Source: Sinorhizobium terangae (lineage in GTDB: Bacteria; Pseudomonadota; Alphaproteobacteria; Rhizobiales; Rhizobiaceae). From it: DNA of 64,000 bases. The stretch is taken from the NCBI RefSeq assembly GCF_029714365.1, contig NZ_CP121660.1, positions 1,612,001-1,676,000 of the forward strand, written 5' to 3'. The translations under genes were made by a program, and so were the position numbers. Under the pieces are notes generated by a model, which was not told the origin of the DNA, ran no database searches, and saw only the letters and a list, made by a program, of their open reading frames with translations. This document shows positions 44,290 to 53,343 of the stretch, piece after piece (the stretch's first letter is position 1; each line of letters starts with the position of its first letter).

Positions 44290-45222
44290 ATGACACTGCA
44301 TGTTGAAAATCCCGGCCGCAGTGCCGTGGCCGCGGTGATCGGCCTCGGCTCGATGGGGTTCGGCATGGCGCAGGCGCTGAAGCGTGCGGGTCTCGCGGTC
44401 GTCGGCTACGACGTCGCTCCCGCCGCCGTCGCGCGCTTCATCGCGGAAGGCGGTCGCGGGGCGAGCACGCTCGGAGAGGCCGTTCGCGATGCCGACATCG
44501 TCGTTTCGGTGGTCGTCAACGCCGTACAGACCGAAGCCGTCCTGTTCGGCCCGGAGGGTATCGCAAGCGTCATGAAGCCCGGCGCCGTCTTCATTTCGTC
44601 TGCAACGATGGACCCGGCGATCGCGCGTGATCTCGCGCAGCGGGTCGAAGCGCTCGGTTTCCACTATCTCGACGCGCCGATCTCCGGTGGCGCTGCAAAA
44701 GCGGCGAAGGGCGAATTGACGATCATGGCGTCCGGGTCGGCACGAGCCTTCGCCGCGGCCCGCCCTGCCCTCGACGCGATGGCCGCCAAGGTGTACGAGC
44801 TCGGCGACGCCGCCGGTACCGGCGCGGCCTTCAAGATGATCAACCAACTCCTGGCCGGCGTGCACATCGCTGCCGCCTGCGAGGCCATCAGCTTCGCTGC
44901 CAAGCAGGACCTCGATCTCGAGAAAGTCTACGAGGTGATCACCGCCTCGGCCGGCAATTCCTGGATGTTCGAAAACCGCATCCCGCATGTGCTCGCGGGC
45001 GACTACACACCGCTCAGTGCCATCGAGATTTTCGTAAAAGACCTCGGCATCGTTCAGGATATGGCTCGCGCGGAGCGCTATCCGGTGCCGCTCGTGGCGG
45101 CTGCCTTGCAGATGTATCTCGCGGCTTCCGGCGCCGGCATGGGGCGCGACGACGACTCTTCGCTTGCGCGGCTCTATGCGCAGCTTTCCGGCGCGCAACT
45201 GCCAGGCACGATCAAGGCATAA
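44290..45222 (+). CDS. ltnD: L-threonate dehydrogenase
   Basis: A 310-residue beta-hydroxyacid dehydrogenase. The NAD loop is VIGLGSMGFGMAQALKRAG, the substrate motif DAPISGGAAKAAKGELTIMASG, and the catalytic Lys is in GTGAAFKMINQLLAGVHIAAACEAISFAAK. This is the LtnD type, which oxidises L-threonate at C2 to 2-oxo-threonate. The ATG at 44290 is chosen on family N-terminus; the frame is open far upstream. It lies 71 bases after the MFS gene and 10 bases before otnI. Confidence 0.87.
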   Translation: MTLHVENPGRSAVAAVIGLGSMGFGMAQALKRAGLAVVGYDVAPAAVARFIAEGGRGASTLGEAVRDADIVVSVVVNAVQTEAVLFGPEGIASVMKPGAVFISSATMDPAIARDLAQRVEALGFHYLDAPISGGAAKAAKGELTIMASGSARAFAAARPALDAMAAKVYELGDAAGTGAAFKMINQLLAGVHIAAACEAISFAAKQDLDLEKVYEVITASAGNSWMFENRIPHVLAGDYTPLSAIEIFVKDLGIVQDMARAERYPVPLVAAALQMYLAASGAGMGRDDDSSLARLYAQLSGAQLPGTIKA

Positions 45223-45232
45223 GGACGACACC

Positions 45233-46009
45233 ATGCCCCTTTTCGCCGCCAATCTGACGATGATGTTTACCGAGTGGTCTTTTCTCGACCGGTTCGACGC
45301 CGCAGCCGAGGCCGGTTTCACGGCCGTCGAATATCTCTTCCCCTATGACGTGCCGCCGGAGGCGATCGCCGAACGGCTTGCCCGCAACAACCTGCAACAG
45401 GCGCTGTTCAACCTGCCGCCAGGCGACTGGGCGGCGGGCGAGCGCGGGATTGCAGTCCTGCCGGGGCGTTTCGATGCGCTCAAAGCGGATATCGACCGGG
45501 GCTTGGAATATGCCGCGGCGACAGGCGTCAAGCGGCTGCATCTGATGGCAGGCCTCGCCGATCCATCCGACAGCGAGACTGCGACCCGCTATCGCCGTTC
45601 GGTGGCCTACGCTGCCGAGCAGCTGGCTGAGAAGGAGATCGATCTCCTGATCGAGCCGATCAACGGCCGTAACATGCCGGGCTATTTCCTCAATGATTTC
45701 GGCGCCGCAGAGCGGCTGATCGCGGAGCTTGGACTTGCCAATCTGAAGCTTCAGTTCGACATCTACCATCGCCAGATCATGCACGGCGACGTCACGGTGG
45801 CACTCCGGCGCCTCATGCCGATCACCGGCCACATCCAGATCGCCAGCGTCCCTTCGCGCCATGAGCCGGACGGCGAAGAGCTGAATTATCCCTACCTGTT
45901 CGCAGAGATCGACCGGATCGGCTATGACGGTTTCGTCGGCTGCGAATATGCCCCGCGCGGCCGCACCCTCGACGGTCTCGACTGGTTCAAGCCGTATGCA
46001 AGGAGCTGA
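45233..46009 (+). CDS. otnI: 2-oxo-tetronate isomerase (hydroxypyruvate isomerase-like)
   Basis: TIM-barrel of the xylose isomerase-like fold, 258 residues: MPLFAANLTMMFTEWSFLDRFDAAAEAGFTAVEYLFPYDVPPEAIAERL, LIEPINGRNMPGYFLNDFGAAERLI, LKLQFDIYHRQIMHGDVT, and VGCEYAPRGRTLDGLDW. In tetronate pathways it converts 2-oxo- to 3-oxo-tetronate; older annotation would say hydroxypyruvate isomerase. It lies 10 bases after ltnD and 3 bases before otnK. It would serve both the LtnD and DenD branches. Confidence 0.87.
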   Translation: MPLFAANLTMMFTEWSFLDRFDAAAEAGFTAVEYLFPYDVPPEAIAERLARNNLQQALFNLPPGDWAAGERGIAVLPGRFDALKADIDRGLEYAAATGVKRLHLMAGLADPSDSETATRYRRSVAYAAEQLAEKEIDLLIEPINGRNMPGYFLNDFGAAERLIAELGLANLKLQFDIYHRQIMHGDVTVALRRLMPITGHIQIASVPSRHEPDGEELNYPYLFAEIDRIGYDGFVGCEYAPRGRTLDGLDWFKPYARS

Positions 46010-46012
46010 CCG

Positions 46013-47296
46013 ATGAGCATCCTTCTGGGATCGATCGCCGACGACTACACCGGCGCCTCAGACCTCGCCAATACGCTGACGAAGAACGGTCTCAGCACGG
46101 TGCAGACGGTCGGCATTCCCGATCCGTCGCTGCCGTTGCCGGATGTCGACGCGGTGGTCGCTTCGCTGAAGATCCGCTCAGTCGTGGCCGACGAGGCCGT
46201 CGTGGCTGCAAGCCGTGCCGAGCAATGGTTGCGCGATCGCGGTGCGGCCCATGTGCTCTACAAGATCTGCTCGACCTTCGATTCCACCGATGCCGGCAAC
46301 ATTGGCCCGGTCACGGAAGCGCTGAGGGATGCAGCGGGCGGCGGCGTGGTCCTGGTCACGCCCGCTTTCCCGGAAACCGGGCGCACCGTCTATCTCGGTC
46401 ACCTTTTCGTCAATGGCCAGCCGCTCGACGAAAGCCCGCTCAAGGATCATCCTCTCAATCCCATGCGCGACGCCAATCTGATGCGCGTCCTGGCCCGCCA
46501 ATCTCGCGGCCCCATTGGACTTATCGATCTGGCGACGGTAGCTACCGGGCCGGCCGCGGTGCGGGCGAGGATCGAAGCGCTTCGCGCAGAAGGCGCCACT
46601 GCGGCGATCGCGGACGCGATCTTCGAACGCGATCTTGAAATTCTCGGCGAGGCTCTACTCGATGCACCGGTGTCGACCGGCGCATCCGGCCTCGGCCTCG
46701 GGCTCGCCCGCGCACTCGTGGGCTCCGGTCGCGTGCCGTCGAGGGTCGATACTACTGCCGATGCCGTTCGCCCCGTCGGCGGGCATGCAGCCGTCGTCGC
46801 CGGCAGTTGCTCCAGCGCCACCCTTCGCCAGCTTGCCACTGCCGAACAGGCAATGCCGGTCCTGAGGCTCGACCCCGAACGATTGCTCACCGCCGCGCCT
46901 GACGAAATTTCAGCCGCGCTTTCCTGGGCCGGGGAGCGAATGGAGACAGGGCCCGTCATCATTGCCGCCAGCACCACGCCGGATGCCGTTTCCGATCTTC
47001 AGTCGCGCTATGGACGCGAAATATCGGGGCGCGCGATCGAGGCCGGGACCTCGGCGATCGCGGCCGAACTGGTGGCGCGCGGCGTCAGGCGCCTCATCGT
47101 TGCCGGCGGCGAAACCTCCGGCGCGACGGTCGACAGGCTGGGAATTCCGGCGTTCCTGATCGGCCCGGAGATCGCGCCCGGCGTGCCGGTTCTGCGGACG
47201 ATCGGCAACTCACAAGGCGAGATGCTTATGGCGCTCAAATCCGGCAATTTCGGAGGCGACGACTTCTTCGCCGCGGCGCTGGCGATGATGCGATAA
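46013..47296 (+). CDS. otnK: 3-oxo-tetronate kinase
   Basis: A 427-residue four-carbon acid sugar kinase (DUF1537 family). The N-terminal domain starts LLGSIADDYTGASDLANTLTKNGLSTVQTVG and has YKICSTFDSTDAGNIGPVTEAL; the C-terminal nucleotide-binding domain has LIVAGGETSGATVDRLGI and GNSQGEMLMALKSGNFGGDDFFAAAL. It phosphorylates 3-oxo-tetronate at the C4 hydroxyl with ATP, making the substrate of OtnC. It is the last gene of the operon and is followed by a strong hairpin and a repeat element. Confidence 0.88.
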   Translation: MSILLGSIADDYTGASDLANTLTKNGLSTVQTVGIPDPSLPLPDVDAVVASLKIRSVVADEAVVAASRAEQWLRDRGAAHVLYKICSTFDSTDAGNIGPVTEALRDAAGGGVVLVTPAFPETGRTVYLGHLFVNGQPLDESPLKDHPLNPMRDANLMRVLARQSRGPIGLIDLATVATGPAAVRARIEALRAEGATAAIADAIFERDLEILGEALLDAPVSTGASGLGLGLARALVGSGRVPSRVDTTADAVRPVGGHAAVVAGSCSSATLRQLATAEQAMPVLRLDPERLLTAAPDEISAALSWAGERMETGPVIIAASTTPDAVSDLQSRYGREISGRAIEAGTSAIAAELVARGVRRLIVAGGETSGATVDRLGIPAFLIGPEIAPGVPVLRTIGNSQGEMLMALKSGNFGGDDFFAAALAMMR

Positions 47297-47297
47297 A

Positions 47298-47334
47298 GGG
47301 GCGGCGGGGCCCCCTCGTCCGCTCCCGCCGCCCC
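47298..47334 (+). terminator. Stem-loop terminator after otnK
   Basis: GGGGCGGCGGG at 47298-47308 pairs perfectly with CCCGCCGCCCC at 47324-47334, starting 2 bases past the otnK stop. It lacks a U-tract but is stable enough to end transcription or protect the mRNA. Confidence 0.55.
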
Positions 47335-47423
47335 CTGCAGCATGCTTCCCTCGATCGGAACCGATTGAAGGACGAAGACATGCAGCCATTCGAAATGCCC
47401 AAAGCGCTTCACGGTTTTGGGCA
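47335..47423. repeat. Sinorhizobium-type intergenic palindromic element
   Basis: CTGCAGCATGC at the left and CATGCAG at 47379-47385 enclose TCGATCGG-AA-CCGATTGA, an imperfect palindrome; a second one follows (TGCCCAAA at 47396, TTTGGGCA at 47416). The pattern of an AACCGATT core and an ACATGCAG arm is one I know from many Sinorhizobium intergenic regions. Confidence 0.6.
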
Positions 47424-47483
47424 ATATGCGTGAGCGCCATACCCGACTGATTGGATCGGGCCGACTCCGAGCCGCCCCGGGAA

Positions 47484-48452
47484 TTAGAGGCCCTTCTCCT
47501 TCATGATCTGGCCGGCGTTCTCCTTCGTCACCTTCATCGTGTCGAGCGTCACAGTTTTTTCGACCTTTTCCCCGTTAAGGAACTTGATCGCCTGACGGAG
47601 CCCCTCGGCACCGGGTGTCGCATAGAGAAAGGTCGCGGTGAGTTCGCCATTATTGACCCAGGTCACGCCTTCACCCGGAAGGGCGTCGATGCCGATGAAC
47701 TTGATGTCCTTTTCGCGGCCGGCGTCCTTCGCCGCCAGATAGGCGCCGTAGGCCATCGGATCGTTGTGGCCGTAGACGAGATCGATCTTCTCGTTGTTGC
47801 GTAGCGCCGTCGCCATGATGTTATAGGCCTGATCCTGCTTCCAATCGCCCGACTGCTGGTCGAGCAGGTTCTTGATGCCCGGCTCCTTGTCGGTGAATTC
47901 GTGGAAGCCGTCGTGCCTGTCGTGCGCCGGCTGCGTACCCATGCCGCCCCAGATTTCCACGACATTGCCCTGAGCCTTGCCCTTGCCGCCGAGAAGCTCG
48001 ACCGCATATTCGCCCGCCGCCCGGCCGATCAGCTTGTTGTCGCCGCCGACGAACTGCGTGTACTGGTCGGTCTCGACGTTGCGGTCGAGAACGAAGACGG
48101 GGATCTTCGCGTCGATCGCCTGCTGGACGACACCGGTGAGACCCGCCGATTCCTTCGGCGAAATAAGCAGGGCATCGACTTCCTGACGGATCAGGTTCTC
48201 GACGTCGGCAACCTGTTTTTCCGTCTTGTCCTCGCCATCCGTGACGATGAGCTCGACTTCCGGATGTTTCGCAGCTTCCGCGATGATGTCCTTGTTGAAC
48301 TGCGCGCGCCACGGCTCGATGGTGGTCGCCTGGCTGAAGCCGATGCGCCACTTCTTGTCCTGGGCGAGTGCATCCTTGCCCGGCAACAGGGCGGTAGTGG
48401 CCGCCAGAACGGCCGCAAAGGCCGCCAGTCTCATGATGTCACGACGTTTCAT
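47484..48452 (-). CDS. Ribose-type ABC transporter substrate-binding protein
   Basis: A 322-residue periplasmic binding protein with a signal peptide (MKRRDIMRLAAFAAVLAATTALLPGKDALAQ, cleaved after ALA or DALAQ). The mature part reads WRIGFSQATTIEPWRAQFNKDIIAEAAKHPEVELIVTDGEDKTEKQVADVENLI, then PVFVLDRNVETDQYTQFVGGDNKLIGRAAGEYAVE, as in the RbsB/LacI-type fold. Its ATG overlaps the permease stop by 4 bases. The sugar is not evident; erythritol-like or ribose-like pentoses and polyols are possible. Confidence 0.9.
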   Translation of the reverse strand: MKRRDIMRLAAFAAVLAATTALLPGKDALAQDKKWRIGFSQATTIEPWRAQFNKDIIAEAAKHPEVELIVTDGEDKTEKQVADVENLIRQEVDALLISPKESAGLTGVVQQAIDAKIPVFVLDRNVETDQYTQFVGGDNKLIGRAAGEYAVELLGGKGKAQGNVVEIWGGMGTQPAHDRHDGFHEFTDKEPGIKNLLDQQSGDWKQDQAYNIMATALRNNEKIDLVYGHNDPMAYGAYLAAKDAGREKDIKFIGIDALPGEGVTWVNNGELTATFLYATPGAEGLRQAIKFLNGEKVEKTVTLDTMKVTKENAGQIMKEKGL

Positions 48453-49765
48453 TCTTCCTTTCCTCCCATGGTTAGAGACAAGGTCTCTCTTGACGGCCGC
48501 TCCTCCGCGGCCGTTTCCCGTTGCGCCGGGCGGCGGCTTGTCAGCCGCAAATGGGCGAGCACATCGTAGGCGTTGCGCTCCTGGACGAGCACCGTACCGA
48601 TGATGATCACGCCCTTCAGCACCAGCTGAAGATTAGAGTTGATGTTGTGGAGCTGCAGGATGTTGGAGAGCAGACCGAAGATCAGAACCCCGCAGAACGT
48701 GCCCGCGAGACTTCCGCGTCCACCCATCAAGCTCGTGCCGCCGATCACCACAGCCGCGATCGCGTCGAGCTCCAGCCCCGCGCCGGCATCCGGTTTTCCT
48801 TGCCGATACTGCGCCACATAGAGAACCGCGGCGATGCCGGCGAGCAGGCCCGAGTTCGCGTAGGTGACGATCTTTACCCGCCCGGCATTGATGCCGGAAA
48901 GCCGCGCCGCCTCCTCGTTACCCCCGATCGCATAGACGTATCGGCCGAAGGGCGTGAAGCGCAGAACGACGCTATAAAGAATGATCGCGGCGATGAAGAA
49001 GATGCCCGGCATCGGTACGATGCCGAAGACGAGCTGGCGAAGCACGTCGAAATCCGCGGTGGCGTTGCTGCCGGTATAAACGGGCAGAACCGCGTTGTTC
49101 TGGCCGGCTGTCAGCCGGGCGATGCCAAGTGCCGTCACCATCATCGCCAGGGTGACGATGAACGGCTGCAGCCTGCCGACAACGATGATCACGCCATTGA
49201 TCGCGCCGAAGAGCAAGCCTACGGCGGGCGCGACGAGCAGGACCCCGAACACCCCGAACTTCGTCTGCACCTGCGGCAGCAGGAAGCTCAAGACGAGGGC
49301 GCACAGGATTATGCCGCCCACCGCAGGCAGCAGCGTGCCGCGCGTCCGATCGAGTTGGACATCCCTGATATTGGCGACGCCAGCCCGCGTCTTTTCGATG
49401 TTGACGAAAATGAAGCGAACGACGACCGCGCCGACGAGCAGCGACGCCAATCCGACAGCCGGAATCCCGAGGAAAACGGCAGGCGTTTCGCCGGGCACGG
49501 TCAGAAGCATGGCGCAAACGACGCTGCAGATCGCCATCATCGAACCGACCGAGAGATCTATTCCGCCGGTCAGAATGACGGCCGTCATGCCGGTGGCGAG
49601 AAGACCCGTCGTCGAAACCTGGCGCAGCACATCGAGAAGGTTGCCGGAAGAAAGAAAGATGTTTCTCCCCGACGAGGTCACCGGCGAGGAGAGAACGCCA
49701 ATCAGGAAGATGGCGATCAGGCCCCAATAGAGTTTCGTCCGGGATAGTAGTCTAACAAATGTCAT
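48449..49765 (-). CDS. Ribose-type ABC transporter permease
   Basis: A 438-residue RbsC/XylH-type permease, longer than the usual 330-350 because of an extra segment around residues 110-200 (TRAGVANIRDVQLDRTRGTLLPAVGGIILCALVLSFLL). Family motifs include TGMTAVILTGGIDLSVGSMMAI, GAINGVIIVVGRLQPFIVTLAMMVTALGIARL, and DAIAAVVIGGTSLMGGRGSLAGTFCG. It overlaps both neighbours by 4 bases, so the three genes are translationally coupled. Confidence 0.9.
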   Translation of the reverse strand: MTFVRLLSRTKLYWGLIAIFLIGVLSSPVTSSGRNIFLSSGNLLDVLRQVSTTGLLATGMTAVILTGGIDLSVGSMMAICSVVCAMLLTVPGETPAVFLGIPAVGLASLLVGAVVVRFIFVNIEKTRAGVANIRDVQLDRTRGTLLPAVGGIILCALVLSFLLPQVQTKFGVFGVLLVAPAVGLLFGAINGVIIVVGRLQPFIVTLAMMVTALGIARLTAGQNNAVLPVYTGSNATADFDVLRQLVFGIVPMPGIFFIAAIILYSVVLRFTPFGRYVYAIGGNEEAARLSGINAGRVKIVTYANSGLLAGIAAVLYVAQYRQGKPDAGAGLELDAIAAVVIGGTSLMGGRGSLAGTFCGVLIFGLLSNILQLHNINSNLQLVLKGVIIIGTVLVQERNAYDVLAHLRLTSRRPAQRETAAEERPSRETLSLTMGGKEE

Positions 49766-51351
49766 GCAACGGCCCTTCCAAGCGCGCCACCCCGCGGCGC
49801 GGCGAGCTGCATGATGCGCTCCTCGCTCGCCTCCTCCCGGGAAATAAGCCCGGTCTGGCGGCCTTCCGCCATCACCAGGATACGGTCTGCAAGATGCAAG
49901 AGCTCCGGCAACTCGGAGCTCACCACCACGATCGCCAGCCCCTCACTCGCGAGCGCGAAGATGAGGTCGTAGATCTCGCGTTTGGCGCCGACGTCGATGC
50001 CGCGTGTCGGCTCGTCGAGCAGTAGCACGCGTGGCCCAGTGGCAAGCCACTTGCCGATCACCACCTTCTGCTGATTGCCGCCCGAGAGGGTCCCGGCCGT
50101 CTGGTCGATGCTGCCGCACCGCACGCCGAGCGTCTGGACGGCCTTCCGGCTCAGCGCACTCTCCGCATCGAAGGACCGCAAACCGAAACGCGCCAGCCGA
50201 CCGACCAGCGGCAGAGCCACGTTGTCGGTGATTGAATCATGGAGATGCAGCCCCTGGGTTTTGCGGTCTTCCGTCACCAGCGCGATCCCGAGGCGGCGGG
50301 CATCGAGCGGGGAACGAATGTCGACCGGCGTGCCATCGAGACTGACCTCGCCGGCACGCCGACCATTGCTCGAACCGAAGATCGTTTCCAGGATCTCGGT
50401 GCGCCCCGCTCCAAGCAGCCCGCCGATACCGAGGATTTCGCCCGCGCTGACGTCGAAGCTCACAGCCTTCAGCACATCGCGCCAGCCGTGCCGGCTCGGC
50501 GTCGAAAGCGAGAGGCCGCGCACTGACAGCACGGGACCGCCTTGCGTCGATCGCTCGACGCGCTCCGCCTCGAGCAGGCCGCGCCCGACCATGGCGGCGA
50601 TGACCGTCACTTCGTCGAGCTCGGCCCTCGGCCGGGTCCAGACATGGCGGCCATCGCGAAAGACGGTGATGCGGTCGCTCAAATGCATCACCTCATCGAT
50701 TCGATGGGAAATATAGATGATCCCGACGCCGTCGGCCGCGAGCTGCCGCATGATCTTGAAGAGCCGCTGGCACTCGCCGGGTGAAAGCGCCGAAGTCGGT
50801 TCGTCCATGATAAGGATGCGCGCCTCAAGCGAGAGCGCCTTGGCAATCTCGACAAGCTGCTGCTCGCCGACTCTCAGCTGACCGACGCGCGCCTCGGGAT
50901 CGAGGTCGATGCCAAGACGACGCAACAACACGCGCGATGCATCGAGGCTTGCCTTGCGATCGACGAAGAGGCCGGCGATCACCCGTTCACGGCCAAGAAA
51001 GATGTTGTCGGCGACGCGGAGCTCCGGAACGAGGTTCAGCTCCTGATGGATGATGGCGATCCCGGCCGCTTCGGCATCCCTGACGGTCGAGAAGCGCACC
51101 GGCGTACCATCGACCCGCACGAGACCGTCATAATCGGGATAAACGCCAGAAAGGATCTTCATCAGCGTCGATTTGCCGGCGCCGTTTTCGCCCATGAGGG
51201 CGTGGATCTCGCCGGCGCGCAGATCGAAACGCACGTCCTTGAGCGCGGCAATGCCGCCGAAGGATTTGGACACGCCTTCGGCGGTCAGAACGGTGCGCTG
51301 GGCATCGCTATGCGGACCAGAATGAGGCGAGATCGCATTATCATCGCGCAT
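49762..51351 (-). CDS. Ribose-type ABC transporter ATP-binding protein
   Basis: A 529-residue RbsA-type ATPase with two nucleotide-binding domains. The first has Walker A GENGAGKST, signature LRVGEQQLVEIAKAL and Walker B ILIMDEPTSAL. The second has the usual degenerate GIGGLLGAGRTE, signature LSGGNQQKVVIGKWL and Walker B VLLLDEPTRGIDVG. It leads the operon and faces a LacI gene over two AAACGTTT operators. Confidence 0.93.
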   Translation of the reverse strand: MRDDNAISPHSGPHSDAQRTVLTAEGVSKSFGGIAALKDVRFDLRAGEIHALMGENGAGKSTLMKILSGVYPDYDGLVRVDGTPVRFSTVRDAEAAGIAIIHQELNLVPELRVADNIFLGRERVIAGLFVDRKASLDASRVLLRRLGIDLDPEARVGQLRVGEQQLVEIAKALSLEARILIMDEPTSALSPGECQRLFKIMRQLAADGVGIIYISHRIDEVMHLSDRITVFRDGRHVWTRPRAELDEVTVIAAMVGRGLLEAERVERSTQGGPVLSVRGLSLSTPSRHGWRDVLKAVSFDVSAGEILGIGGLLGAGRTEILETIFGSSNGRRAGEVSLDGTPVDIRSPLDARRLGIALVTEDRKTQGLHLHDSITDNVALPLVGRLARFGLRSFDAESALSRKAVQTLGVRCGSIDQTAGTLSGGNQQKVVIGKWLATGPRVLLLDEPTRGIDVGAKREIYDLIFALASEGLAIVVVSSELPELLHLADRILVMAEGRQTGLISREEASEERIMQLAAPRGGALGRAVA

Positions 51352-51415
51352 GACATTGGCGGCCTCCCCACCACCGATATCTCACGATCATTTTCGTATG
51401 TTTCCGAGAGCCTAT

Positions 51416-51526
51416 TCTAAACGTTTCGAGTGTGTCAAGCGGCTATAAGTCCCACTGCAGCGCGGCTATTGCACAAATTCGCCGGCTCACATAAGGTTTT
51501 TCCAACCGTATTTCGAAACGTTTTGA
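51416..51526. promoter_or_regulatory. Pair of LacI-type operators
   Basis: TCTAAACGTTTCGA (51416-51429) and TCGAAACGTTTTGA (51513-51526) share the palindromic core AAACGTTT, 97 bases centre to centre. One is close to the ABC operon start, the other just before the LacI start. A repression loop between them is possible. Confidence 0.75.
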
Positions 51527-51532
51527 TCAAAG

Positions 51533-52588
51533 ATGCAACGCCGCCGGTCACGAAAATCCACCGCACCCACGATGCTCGACGTGGCGAAGGCCGCGAGCGT
51601 TTCCGTGGCGACGGTTTCTGCGGTGATAAACGGGTCCGCTCCCGTCAGCCCCGAACTGCGCAGCCGCATCGAAGAGGCGATCCAGGTCATCGGCTACAAG
51701 CGCAACGCGATCGCCCGCAGTCTCAAGCTCGGCACCACCCGCACGGTCGGGCTGATGGTGGCCGACATCACCAACCCGTTCTTCACCGATGTCGTGGCAG
51801 TGATCCAGGATGTTCTCCATCGCGCCGGCTACGCGGTGATGCTCTGCTGCAACGACGAGGACGTCGGGATGCAGGATGAACAGATCGAGCTCCTGATCGA
51901 TCGCAGCGTGGACGGCCTGATCATTGCGCCCGCGGGAGACGACGAGACCCTGAAGCGCATCCTGGCCAGCGCCAATCTTCCAACGGTGCTGATCGACCGG
52001 CTTTGCGACGGGATCGACACGGACGCCGTCGTGCTCGACAACCGCCGCGCCGTCCAGGACGCGACCGCCTATATGCTCGGCCTCGGCCATCGCCGCATCG
52101 GCTATATCTCAGGCTCGCTCGAGACGTCGACGGGACGAGAGCGCCTGGCCGGATATGAGGCCGCATTGGAAGCCGCCAAGCTGCCCTACGAGGAAGACCT
52201 CGTGCGGATCGGCAATTTCCGCGAGAAGGATGCCTACAAGGCGACGATGCAACTGCTCACGAGCGCCGAGAGACCGACGGCGATCTTTTCTGCCAACAAC
52301 CTGATGGTCATCGGCGTGATGAAGGCGATCCGCGACATCGGTCTCAAGTGTCCGGAAGACGTCTCGGTCGCAAGCTTCGACGATTTCCCCTGGGCGGATG
52401 TTTTCCAGCCGCATCTGACGACGATCGCCCAGCCGGTTCAGGCGATCGGGGAGCAGGCGGCGCAACTCATCCTCGACCGTCTTTCCGGCAAGAGCCCGGC
52501 GACACCGCGCCGGCTTGTGCTGCAGGGCCGCCTGATGATCCGCGAGTCCTGCAGGCCGATCAGCCTGACACCGCGTGCGATCGCTTAG
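51533..52588 (+). CDS. LacI-family regulator of the ribose-type ABC operon
   Basis: A 351-residue LacI protein. The HTH is at residues 12-50 (TMLDVAKAASVSVATVSAVINGSAPVSPELRSRIEEAIQVIGYKRNAIARSLKLGTTRTVGLMVADITNPFFTDVV), and the effector domain includes VLIDRLCDGIDTDAVVLDNRRAVQDATAYMLGLGHRRIGYISG. It is divergent from the ABC operon. ATG 51533 has no clear ribosome-binding site and lies 7 bases from an operator half, so autoregulation of initiation is likely. Confidence 0.9.
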   Translation: MQRRRSRKSTAPTMLDVAKAASVSVATVSAVINGSAPVSPELRSRIEEAIQVIGYKRNAIARSLKLGTTRTVGLMVADITNPFFTDVVAVIQDVLHRAGYAVMLCCNDEDVGMQDEQIELLIDRSVDGLIIAPAGDDETLKRILASANLPTVLIDRLCDGIDTDAVVLDNRRAVQDATAYMLGLGHRRIGYISGSLETSTGRERLAGYEAALEAAKLPYEEDLVRIGNFREKDAYKATMQLLTSAERPTAIFSANNLMVIGVMKAIRDIGLKCPEDVSVASFDDFPWADVFQPHLTTIAQPVQAIGEQAAQLILDRLSGKSPATPRRLVLQGRLMIRESCRPISLTPRAIA

Positions 52589-52684
52589 TGCCTGCCGCCT
52601 AAAAGCGCAGCGGTTCGGGCGCGGCAAACCCGAGAACCAGAGACACAAGGTGCATTCGCATTCACGCGATGCGCCTCAGCGCCA

Positions 52685-53260
52685 TCAATCCTCGTGCAGC
52701 GCACGGGCAATCGGCGGGCCAACGGTAAGGTCGCGGAACTTTGCCGTAAAGCCTGCGCGTTCCGGGGAGCAGGCCATGACACCGATTTCCGCATCCGCGG
52801 CTGAAAACGGACAAAGCCGCGCCATCTGCCAGGGCGCGTCGCCGAAGCGGAACTGCACCCGCACCGCGTCGCCATGGCGCGTCAGCCGCACCTCGATCGC
52901 GTCGGATGGCGTTGCATCGTGGAGTGGAATGACCGACCAGTCCGAAACGCCGCGCGTGACGACGACGCTGAAATGCATCAGCCCATCGGTATATTCGATA
53001 CCGCACTTGATCCAGTTCTCCTCATCGAGCCGCAGCATCAGACCGGCCTGGTCGTAGAGCTGCTCATAGACGCCCGTGATCGTGGCGGATGCGGTGAAAT
53101 CGTCGGATACCGATCGGAGATAGGCGTGGCCGCTGTCGCGAACGAACCCGTAGAAGGTCTCGCGCCAGAAATCCGTATTGCCGTCCGTCGTGAGCGACAG
53201 CGCCTTTTCGTTGCCTTGCCAGCTTGACGGCTCGTTCAACCAGCGATGGTTTTCTCCCAT
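52685..53260 (-). CDS. DUF1349 family protein
   Basis: A 191-residue beta-sandwich protein of the DUF1349/concanavalin-like lectin type: WRETFYGFVRDSGHAYLRSVSDDFTASATITGVYEQLYDQAGLMLRLDEENWIKCGIEYTDGLMHFSVVVTRGVSDWS, ending MACSPERAGFTAKFRDLTVGP. The family is often linked to sugar-related loci; no enzyme activity is established that I know of. It is convergent with the LacI gene and divergent from ligD. Confidence 0.83.
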   Translation of the reverse strand: MGENHRWLNEPSSWQGNEKALSLTTDGNTDFWRETFYGFVRDSGHAYLRSVSDDFTASATITGVYEQLYDQAGLMLRLDEENWIKCGIEYTDGLMHFSVVVTRGVSDWSVIPLHDATPSDAIEVRLTRHGDAVRVQFRFGDAPWQMARLCPFSAADAEIGVMACSPERAGFTAKFRDLTVGPPIARALHED

Positions 53261-53343
53261 TTTTGCCTTGCCCTCCCTTTATGTTCCGCGTCGACTTCAA
53301 CGTCATATTGCGGGTTCGCCCTGCAAGCCATAGCGTAGGGGAC

